Made by a program: the position numbers and the translations under genes | Assembly: GCF_026151205.1 (NCBI RefSeq) | Contig: NC_087079.1 | Coordinates: 1,054,001 to 1,118,000, forward strand | Length of the DNA stretch: 64,000 nucleotides | Reading direction: 5' to 3' | From: Bolinopsis microptera | Lineage: Eukaryota > Ctenophora > Tentaculata > Lobata > Bolinopsidae | The notes under the pieces: model-generated | What the model was told of the DNA's origin: nothing | What the model saw: the letters and a program-made list of their open reading frames with translations, nothing else | Databases searched by the model: none | Shown here: positions 12,901 to 24,900 of the stretch, piece by piece | Numbering within the stretch: position 1 is the first letter of the stretch | Layout: every line of letters begins with the position of its first letter

Positions 12901-15900
12901 TTCTGTCTCAGCTAATACTTGATCTGAAAGTTCCTGATCCTCTAGGACTCTTAAAGGTTCCATCTGTATGACATCCAGATCATTGTTCCCGCTCTGTATG
13001 TCTTCAGTCATCGTCGAAATGAATCTTGTAATCGAAGATACGACTGCGGAGGTACTGAGCCTGATAAGTCTTTTTACTTCCCCTAACTTTCTGCCTAGGA
13101 ACTCTGTTAACGTTTTTTCGTATATCAGCGGGTTGATAACAGAGTTAAGTGGAAGAACTATCATCGCATACGTAACATACCATTTAGTTGCATCAAAAAC
13201 GCCAAGATTATGCATACCGCTTATAACAATAAATGGTACCCAGCAAAGGAAATCAGTCGCAACAATAAGAGTAATTTTATTCTGTACAGATCTATTGTCC
13301 CTCACTCTTTCTGGGGCATGATGCTGTCCTGATCTCCGTGAAGAAATCCTGGTTTGTATATTGATAACTATGTAGCAAAAAGTGATGATGATGAAGCAAA
13401 CTAAGTTCACACCAAGCATAAGCCAAACTACTGGATCTCCTTTATGATCAGTTATGTCCGCTCTACTTTCAATCGATTGTCTAATTCTCCTTGCATCGTC
13501 ACTCCGAACAAAGTACTTGAATAAGCAGACACCGTCGTTACCATAGAAATGAACTGGACGTCTACTCAAAAGTCCATGTTCCTGAGTGAACATACCGTCC
13601 ACCTTATCACCGATTTGTTTCCAGGTTGAATCCATAGTTATGTTAGTGGTATTATAGTGAGCTTGAAGAACATTAACATGTTTCTCTTTGTTGGGGAAGC
13701 CTATGAACACTTTGTAGATGGGGTCATAGTACATTCCCTGTACAAAATATTCCTCTAATGAAGGTATCAATGGCGTAACAGCTATAGCTATCGAAGCAGT
13801 GATAATTCCGGTGACTAGGGAAGCGAGTTTGATAGTAGTACTTCTGTTTGCAGGGCCTGGAATACTCATTTTCTTAAAAGTAAGCTTATACATTCTGATG
13901 ATACTTAAAGCTGTCATTGCGAAAAGGGACACTTGTGATCCAACTGTGCAGATGACCCCTAATATGGAGCATGCTGTTCCGGTGTACCATTCGGCTTGAT
14001 TTCTGCAAAACCCGTTCCCATATACAAAACTATCATAGGAAGACAGAAGAACTAAATATAGTCCGATAACAAGATCCCCTGATCCGATTAGACTGATCAA
14101 GGCTTTGTTAGCTAAAATGCGTTCATTCCCACTATGCTTTATAGTTTTTAGTCCAATGAATACGGTGTACGAGTTAAATATCAATGCTAGCACCCCCATA
14201 ATCCAGGATGATACCTGCAGTGTCAAGTTTTCAAGTATCCTTTTCCCACAAATGTCATTGCATTCATCTGAGAGGTCAAAGCAATCGTATATGCCGTCAC
14301 ATCTCTGCGATAAGGAAATAAACTGATGTTTAGTTGAGTTCAAAGTGTCTTCACAAATCATGTGATTTTCACAGTTCAACTCGTCACTCATGTCCCCACA
14401 ATCATCTATGAGATCACATACTTGCGTGTATTCCACACATCTACTGTTATTGCATTGAAAATAGTCTTGGTGATATCGGCCTTTCGTTGACTTCTCAACA
14501 AACGTTAGAAAAGAGTTGTTAGCAAGTGTATGTACTCGATCAGGATATTGGCCAGGACATGAATTATACAACAATGTCCTTTTTTTATTTAGAGGACAAA
14601 GGGCATCTAGACATAGATCCATGCAACTGAGAAACATGTAATATTCACCAAACAAATAGCTGCAATTAACCTTAGAGGTCGGAACGATTAACTCTGACTT
14701 TTTTACTCCGAATACATCGGTAATCCAGGGTCGTATGAATTCTTTCACTTCACAGTTAGAGTCATCGCATAAATCTCGCCTTGATCCTTGATAAAGAGCG
14801 GTCTTATTGATCGTTGGGAAATCTCTAGCGATCCTACAAACCTCATTCTCTGCACTGTCACCACACGTCTCCAATCCGTCACAGAGTTGTTCGAATTGAA
14901 CGTATGGTTTATCACCTTTCTGACACAGATAGACGTTTCTGCAAATTACGTTGTATTTAAAACGATAAGTTTTGTCATTGTGATTGCCACAGAAACTAAA
15001 GCCCTCAACCTGTTCATCCATTCCATCCATACAATCCACCACATTGTCCATTATCCAAGAAACTGGTATTCCGAACTTTGTATTGAAGTTAAACCTACGA
15101 ACACATTGAAATTCCTTCGTCATGTATTCACACATGTCATCAAGTTCATCACTTCCATCAGGACAATCCCACATTCCGTCACACATCCTGTGTTTGTGTA
15201 CTCTACAACCAGTGGAAGTAGACGGTGATCTACAGTTGGTTTGAAGGTCATCGTCACATATCTTAACTGGTAAACTAGTCTTCTCATCATATTCATAACA
15301 CAACATGTACTTAGAAACACTCGAGTTATACCCATTAATATGACAATACCCCCCTACCCGCTCACTATCAGAACAGTTAGTCTGATCTAGATAGTTCAGA
15401 CAGTATGGATAGATTGAATCATAGTAACTCTTTATATATAAACTCTTTATATCAAATACTGAGCACCTAGTATAGTCCAATATAGGTACTGTTCTAATCT
15501 CGTTACGCACTTTTCTGTAGTAGTGTGTACACGTGTGTGGGGTAGTTTCAGTAACATTACAGTCCTGTTCATCCTCTCCTTCAGTACAGTCATTGTCCCC
15601 GTCACATATCCAGTATACAGGAACATACCTGTCTTTCCCATCATATCTACAGTTAATTCCGTATGCATACCCGTTACAATCACTTTCATCTTTACATGAA
15701 GGAACGACACATTTACCATTACATAGCGTTGTTGTTGGGTGGTACTCGGACTCCGGCTTTTCACATTCGTTATTTTCGAAACAAGCCTCCACACAGCACA
15801 TCCGTGTTTGTTATTTGTGCATTGAACCCACATGCCTGATACACGTGGGGATCGTTCTCACAAACTGCAGTAACGCTCTCGAAATGGCCACACCTTGTCT

Positions 15901-18900
15901 TGTAAAAGTACACATCAGAATGGGCACACTTGAAGTAGTGTTGTTTCCTCTTTTCATCAAAACACACATTTTTGAGGAAGCCCCTTACTATCGTAACTGT
16001 ACAATTTTTTCTTGATTTTCTCAATTCATCCACAACCCTGTAGTCAACACTGTGCGGAGAAGAACAGTGTTCAGTTTTGTCACCACACTGTCCATCCTTT
16101 TTGGCACTACAACACGGGTTCTCGCTATCATGGTTACACTCACCAGGACTGTTATTAGGGAGGCGATTACCACTACCACATCTACCGTCATACCTCCACT
16201 TTATCTTACCTCCTGATTCTCTCCAGTCCCTATATATAACACTGTAGTCAACACAGTCACCACAAGAACAGTGTCTAGCCGTGTTACCACACACACCACC
16301 CCGCCTGTTACTACAACACGGGTTCTCGCCGTCAGGGTCACACTCAGCAGGACTGCCATCAGGGAGGGTAGAATTTGTACCACATCTCCCGTTAGACAAC
16401 CATTTTATCTCGAATTCACCTGATAGTTATTAATGTTAACATCAATTCATGTATAATTCCGCTGTCCTATATTTAAATAAGGCAGTAAAATTGTACTCTA
16501 TTAGAAGCACTTGTATGTTTAAAATTGTGCGCAGTTAAATTTGTTAAATATTTTTACGCCTTAGCTGTTTTCTTACAAATGATGACATATAAGGTACAGT
16601 ACATTTTATTTAAACAATTTCAAATTTCTTACCTTGACAGAAAATGCCCTGAACTAAGACGATCAGTAGTGCGATCGAAAGTTTGACCCCCATTCTCGTT
16701 CCACTTGATTGCTTGAGTCGAGATCTTTAGAATTTGGCTAATTGAATCCTTGAATTAAGTGCAACATGAACATTTTATAAGCAATTTCCAAAAACAAAAT
16801 GGGTTTGTGAACGTTTTTTTTAAAGCAGAAGAAAAATTGTCAGGTACACAAATCGAAGCCAGAAACAGTTGATAATCGATCACTCAACAACCTGGTCATT
16901 ATGAATAGTGAACGTCGAATAATTTAGATGAGGGGCTGATATTTGTATTAAGTAGTGCTAACAATCGTTTTTAACCCCAATTGTTAAGCCCGATTGTTAA
17001 GTGAACAAGCAAATAGAAATTACAAGCGAAATATATCATACGGCCTATTTACAGTAAAAGTTTACTATTATTTTATATGTTGAAAGTACAATAATCACAA
17101 AAGTTCGTTAATAAATTTACTGCGGAACTGAGATGATTGATGTTTAAAAACTGACTTAGCGCACCTCATTTAAGTTCGTCAACTCTAAACTGTAAAGAAA
17201 TACCCGTCCTGGTATGTACTAGTCCTGATCTCAACCTGGGTAAATATAGCGACTATAGGTATTGTGAGCACCAAATATGTCACGTGAACATCTAAACAGT
17301 TTGTAATTGGTCTATTTATTTCTAAGCACGAAACCAAACACCAAAATCAGCTCCTGAGTAGGCCTCAGGAAGAATAAATGGCTGATGATTTTTTCCCTTC
17401 AAATTTACACATGAATAGAAACAATTGTCCGCGCCAAAATATACCTTCAGCTGGTTGTGGTTTTTGAGTGTGGTTGATGATTAATTATGACTTGTTTGAA
17501 GTATGAACGACACATAATCTATGAGGTGATCATTTTTGAATGGCAATGATGATTGTTCGAAAAATGTTGTATAAGGTTATGCCTGTAATCGTCTGAATGA
17601 CCGGATTGTTACGCAAACAGTGCCCAACAAACAGAAATTACTAGCGAAATCATTTTTAGTGGGCCTATTTAACAGTTTATAGTTTTTTAAATCTATATTA
17701 AAGGTCGTTTATGAACTCTCGTTCATGACTCCGTGGAATTGAAATGATTAATGACTAATAATGACTTCAGCTAAATTTGTTATCTCAAAATAAATACGTG
17801 TCCTCGTGTGGGGGGGGGGCGGGGGGCAATGGCATAAAATGGAGAATTACTCAAGGGTTTTTTTTATTTTCTTTATAGAAAAAGTCTTCATTTTATGCCA
17901 TTTAAAAACTTAAATACTTAAAAAACCCAATTTGTTACAAAATTTTGACCTTAAAAGACGAAATAATTTGAATACAATACATCTAGATAGAATCTAAATA
18001 TAATTTCGGACACCAAAAAGACAATTTTTGCCCCTTTATCGTATTTCGACCTTCAATAATTTTCCAGCTCGAACACAAGGGTCCCCCTTGTATGAATATT
18101 GTAAAAATTGTCAAATAATTTGTTTTTCAAATATCGTAATTTTAGTACTAAAAATTTTGCCTTTCCAAGCTGAAAATAATCCTGTACAAATATTTCCGAG
18201 ATTTATAAGTTTTCATGTTTTCTATAATCCCGATTTCGAAGTCCCCACATCACCATCGATATACGTCTACCCATTATGTCAGGAGGTTCAGTACTTTGTG
18301 AAACTCCTGAAGCTCCTAGTCCCCTCATAATGTGGCTTATATATATAGTCAGAATAGCTTTTACTACATGCCACTATTAAAAGTAGCCTTGCTGCTTGAA
18401 TCATAGTAACGAAATGTTATAAAGTATAATGGCAATGCACAATTAGCAGTTGAACAAAAAGATGATTCAGAATCCAACAACAATAGTTGCTTTATCTTTT
18501 GTAGGCCACGAACAAAGAAGTTAGATTCAAAGGCTTTGGCCTTTTCAATTGATACGAATAGTGGCGACAAGTAGGTACTGACTTTCATGAGCTAACAAAT
18601 AAATTGACTAATAACACGATTTTGAAAGGCGAAGCACCTTAGCTATGACTTATGAATGTTGACTTTAGTTTTTGGTAGATCTCAATTTACAATTCAATTT
18701 TTAAAAGCAGTCCCCCAATTTGAGAATTCTTACAAATTCTCTTCTCAAAGAGTTTGTTGTTAGAATATATACCAAGGGAGAACATCCTATCAGGATTTGT
18801 AGCACTGAGTAGAAAACATCAAATATATATGACAGTTTCTCTCCTTCCGCAAGCATTTCAGTTATCTCCACAGTGTAGACGATCATCCCAGCCCAGGGTA

Positions 18901-21900
18901 GCGTGGTGGAAAGACAAACAACTAGGATTGCTATTATCGACCAAGGAATAGTTCTTTGCTCTGCCATTGCCTTTGTTTCTTTGATTGAAGTTGTTGAGGA
19001 TTCGGTCAGGCTACGATGGGTTTCTTTAGCTTTAGCTACCAATCTACAGATGTAGATGTACAGCGTCATAACACTGATGTTTGGAAGAAGAAGCCCCACC
19101 ACGAGAACAACGCTGTAGAAAACTTTGCATTCCAACTTGTTCCTATCATCGTAGCTACAGTATTCCATCTCTTCGCTTTGACCATTGACTAATGTTGTCT
19201 GTACAACTGCCGTTACAGAGCCCAAAACTGGGAGCCGCTGCTATAAGCCCACAGATCAGGAGAGCTCCTCCGAATGTAGCTAGCTGGTATCTTTTCTTTA
19301 TGTAGTAGAAATGAGAGAGAGGGAAGGTTATGAAGATACTCCTTACCCCTGTAATGATCAGAATACTGTATCCAGGCAGTAGAAGAGCGAATGTTTGAAG
19401 ACCTTGCTTTATCTGACATCTAGATTCTGTTTCTTCAGGGTCCAATAGTTCAGTTATCCAAGAAACTGAGAGAACCATCAGAAGAAGTAGCTGTGACATT
19501 ATGTAGAACAACACAGAGAGATAAATGTTCAGCAGTGGTCTAAAGCGTTTGAAGATGATGTAGAAAGCCAAAGCACTGAAGATAACCAAAGCAATGTAGC
19601 TGGGGAAGGAGAAGCCCATACTAAGAGGGAGGTTGTGTTTAAAAGGGTTCGGAACGGGAGGTCCGGGTGGAATTACCGGTGCAGTTAGCCACTTCATCTC
19701 TGTAGGATCTGGCGGTATCGGAGGAGATGGTGTCGGTATCGGAGGAGATGGGTGGGGTGGTGTCGGTATCGGTGGTGGTGGAGGCTCCATTCTGAGAAAT
19801 GTTTAGGGTTCATATAGGACTATAGTGTCATCTCCATGGTATGGTTAAAATGTGACTGTAACATTCAATTGGATCAAATCAAGGAAAAAGGTCAAGATAG
19901 AATTGTTATCAAAATTATCTTCTTTTCACAGTATTAGTACACTTTAGCACGAACCAGCCAAACACGGGCTTATTGAATAAAATTTAGGAGAAAATAGGCC
20001 AGATATTTCAATTCTAATAAACGTATGTGACATGTAAATTGAAAAAATGGAACACAATATGTTTACATAAATTTCAAATTCAATTCAAAATGTGTATAGA
20101 AGTTTCCATTGTGTAAGCGCTAAGATATTGCTACTGATATACATAAAATAGCCACAATACTCTAATCTACTTTCCGCAAAAACTTTGTGCCGGTTCCACG
20201 AGACAATGTGTAAGTTTAAAAAGACGACATAGTACCTCGTTTAGAATCCGATATTGCATGAACATTTACCGTTTGCATACTGGCAATATTACACATGGCA
20301 CTAAAAACGTAAAGGCTTCTGTCTGTTTTGGCCCAAAGTTTCAAAGAAAAACATCAGGGATGAACAAAATAATTGTTAATTAGTTATGATTTGAATATAT
20401 CACACATAATGCCTATATAGTGTATATTGTATACTGTATACACTACATTGTACATTGTACATTGTACATTATACACTATACACTGTACACTATTATACAC
20501 TGTACATTATATACTATACACTGTACACTATACACTATACATGTACATTATACACTATACACTGTAAACTATTACACACTGTACATTATATACTATACAC
20601 TGTACACTATACACTATACACTGCACATTATGCACTATACACTGTATACACTATACACAATACAGGTATATGATATAATGATTGATCTGATTGTGAATAG
20701 ATCGGACTGCTTTGCCTGAGAATTTGTTCTGTATAAAGAAGGAACCTTCACCCCTGAAAGCATAGGGGGATTGTTTACTATCCGACCAAGCACCAGAGAC
20801 GTTATGAGGTTTGAAATGTGACAACACAGATTGCTGGAAGGTGAAACATTGATAGAGCAAGTTAATGTGAGCTTGAAAATACAACCCATCATCACGCCGT
20901 CGAATTAAACAAGATATGCTATACATAAATCTAATTATAATTGACATTAAAAGAGACAATATCTACGAACAAATACCAATATTCAGTAATATCAGCTCTC
21001 TAAAAAATCACTTGAACTACGAAAAAAACACACGTAACTAGTGAAGCGAGCTGCGGTCTTGAGATCTCATTAAAGAACTGAAATGATCCGAGTTTTTGTG
21101 CTTGTGGGTCTCCCTTATTAATTTATCTATTGAGAATAGGCTGTGTGTGTCAGAAAATAGACATGTCTTCTCGTTTCATTTTGTTTCTTTTGAGAAATTG
21201 TCCGATGTTGAGCCAGTCTTTTCATTTGGGAATTCAGAGGTTAGGCTGAGATACCTTTCGCATCGGATAATCTACATCAGTTTTTGGTATGCCTCAATTT
21301 ACGAAATCAGTTCGTTTAACAAGTCCCCTTTTTAAAGGGTCTGTAGTAGTAAATCCAAAATTGCGTACATTAATGTTTTTAACTCTACGAGATCTGAAAA
21401 CAGTCGACTCATCTAGCTAACGAAAATTAACACATGTTATTTGAAAGCTTCCGAAAGAGAAAAAAAATTTGTTTTACTAAAACATGTCCAAAAACTATTC
21501 CAGCTAGTTTCTTTTCTATTAGTCTATCGTCTGCAGCAATCTTTCGCAGACTTTAACATTTTAACAAGCTCTTTCAACATAGAGTTAGTGGTTAGAAGAT
21601 ATACCAAGGGAGAACATCCAATCAGGATTTGTAGCACTGAGTAGAAAACATCAAATATATATGACAGTTTCTCTCCTTCTGCATGCATTTCAGTTATCTC
21701 CACAGTGTATACGATCATCCCAGCCCAGGGTAGCGTGGTGGAAAGACAAACAGCTAGGATTGCTACTATCGACCAAGGAATAGTTCTTTGCTCTGTCATT
21801 GCCTTTGTTTCTTTGATTGAAGTTGTTGAGGATTCGGTAAGGCTACGATGGGTTTCTTTAGCTTTAGCTGCCAATCTACAGATGTAGATGTAAAGCGTAA

Positions 21901-24900
21901 TAACACTGATGTTCGGAAGAAGAAGCCCCACCACGAGAACAACGCTGTAGAAAACTTTGCATTCCAACTTGTTCCTATCATCGTAGCTACAGTATTCCAT
22001 CTCTTCTCTTTGACCATTGACTAATGTTGTCTGTACAACTGCGTTACAGAGCCCGAAACTGGGAGCCGCTGCTATAAGCCCACAGATCAGGAGAGCTCCT
22101 CCGAATGTAGCTAGCTGGTATCTTTTCTTTAAGTAGTAGAAATGAGAGAGAGGGAAGGTTATGAAGATACTCCTCACCCCTGTGATGATCAGAATACTGT
22201 ATCCAGGCAGAAGAAGAGCGAATGTTTGGAGACCTTGCTTTATTTGACATCTGGATTCTGTTTCTTCAGGGTCCAATTGTTCAGTTATCCAAGAAACTGA
22301 GAGGACCATCAGAAGAAGTAGCTGTGACATTATGTAGAACAACACAGAGAGATAAATGTTCAGCAGTGGTCTAAAGCGTTTGAAGATTATGTAGAAAACC
22401 AAAGCACTGAAGATAACTAAAGCAATGTAGCTGGGGAAGGAGAAGCCCATACTAAGAGGAGGTTGTGTTTAAAAGGGTTTGGAACGGGAGGTCCCAGACC
22501 TTGTCTAGTTGTCCGGTGAGGTGGGGTTGGATACTGCGATGTTGCCCATGTTGGTGGAGGTGGCCAGGTGGGTGGGGTTAGAATGAGGTTACAATAGTTT
22601 CAAGTTCTGGTGGTGTTGGAAGTGTTGTATTAGCCATGATTCTGCAAAAGATATCATTGATTAGTTTTAGAAGCATACAAATATATAACATTATATGAAA
22701 CTAGCAGTTACCACCTGGATATGCTAATTGCACTACTTATAACAGAAAAGCTATGGGACGTCCGGTTATTCTTTTTCTCACGCATTCATCAGCATAGATC
22801 AGACTGGTATTCTCGTATTGCATTGGGTATCTTTCACTTGTTCCATCAACACCCAAATAACAGAACGAAATATTCTGGCTAACAATTCACGCCCATTTAC
22901 AATCGTCATATTATAATATTCATCTTTCTCCCTTGCTGTCAAATAAGGGACGTAGGCGGTACCGCGACAATTGACCCCCCCCCCCCCCCCGACAACTGAC
23001 CCCCCGATAATTGACCCCCTATGTAATTACACTGGGGTCAATTGTCGCGAAATCTAGGGCTTAGTACGACAATTGACCCCCCGACAATTGACCACCTATG
23101 TAATTACACTAGGGTAAATAGTCGCGAAATCTAGGGCTTAGTACAGCAATTGGTTAGGGTTAGGGTTAGGGTCGGGGGGTCAATAGTGGGGGGTCAATTT
23201 TCGCCCACTCCACTTTCTCCCTTGCTGTCAAATAAGGGACGCTTAATTAATACCAGTCACGAGACAACTTCTCATTCTGGTATGTATAAAACTATGGATC
23301 TTCGTTGTCCAGCAGATTATGAATAAAGTCTCATTACAATTAGTCCGAAGGTGAGAAATCAACTAGAAATGTACTAGCAATCATAATACTGATGACAAAG
23401 GAACCTTTCACTCTTTTAATTTGTCGGAACATCTGCTACCAATTATTTACAGCTGTAGTCTCCACAAGTGAGAATCAATTTCTAATTCTTAAAATTCTAT
23501 TAGAAGCCTTGAAAGAATGCTTTTGTTTACAGCTGTAGTCTGTATAGAATGCTTTTGTTTCGTGGTATTAAACAAAAAGCTCGCATATTTATCAGTAAAG
23601 TATTTGTAGACATCAGTCTTCTCGCTTCCGCTCATGATTTAGTCTATTATTAAACACCTCCCTGGTTGAGGACAGAGATTTAGAGAAGCAAAGTTTCGTT
23701 GAAGAAATAGCAGTGCACTACACGTGCCATTAGTTCTAAAATCATACTACTAGTTATATTAGTAGCATTATTACTATTACTACCACTAGTATTAGTAGCA
23801 TTATTACTATTACTACTCACTATTCTAAATAAGCTGTTTATACACACCTGACTGATTGGACCGGTGGGCTGCATAAGCTACATTCACTGTGTAGTGACCC
23901 CCCCCCCCCTCCCTACACTGCATAAGCTGTCCTTCACTCGTGGAGTTACAATGTGAAATGTAACCCCCCCCCCCCCCCACCTGGCCTTAACAACTTCCTG
24001 ATTGTTCTGTAACCCCAGCTGATATTTCAGGCGTGTAGCGGAACAGCGTCATTTCGAGGCGGCTGAGAGGCGGCGACTACTAAACTCACAACAGCTCAAG
24101 AAAGCGGCTGTTATACGTGATAAGTGCTACAGAAGCAAGAAGACTAAAACAAACGGTACTGATGATTATATTATCAATGTTCACCTATTATGAGAGGTTT
24201 TACTAACATTTTATTTTCCTTCTCAGTTGATTCACTTAATTATTAAGTTGGAATTTGCTCGAGCGATTAAGTACAGTAACTATTTGTCTAATGTCCTTGT
24301 TCAATTGAAACTGGTAGCGTAGAGTTAAACAGTAGTTAACTCACGAACATTATATATACCAAAACTGGCAGTTGTCCGGCCGAACTGCCCTAGCACTTAC
24401 AAGCGATTACATCACTTTAATCTAATCTAATCTAAATAATCAGGGGGAGGGTAGTTAAGTCACAAATGTTGCATCTCTTTGTTGCTTGCGTCAATCCTCA
24501 TGGCAACCTGCTATCGTCATGGCAACTTTCTATTGTTATTCATGTCACGCCCGACCTCGCTACAATGGGAACAACGATTATTCTGTCTTGTAGATATTAA
24601 TATGGAAATTAATCTGAATTTGCCGAGTTTAATGCAAATACAAATTATAGGCTTTGTCCTCTACTCGGACTTTAATTTAGGATAATGAGGATACTTGGGT
24701 AAGGTTTTGATTATTCAATTTATACTAACATACAAGCCAATAATTTACTAAAATGATCTTATGAAATCGTGACAACAGATAAGTGAGGTAAGTAATATCG
24801 TAAAGATGGCTAATACTCCACTGTCCACCAGCTGAATCAAAACATATCCCGTGCTTATAATAAAGCAGGGGTCAAATATTAATCTAACTTTTCAGTGTAG

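Noticed and set aside
12968-15228. Several + strand frames of 66-146 codons
   Set aside because: Shadows of the minus-strand LDLa/7TM receptor.
18028-18330. 100-codon + strand frame
   Set aside because: No recognisable domain and no supporting context.
23155-23180. TTAGGG units as a true telomere
   Set aside because: Only about three units, interstitial and inside a repeat element flanked by genes.
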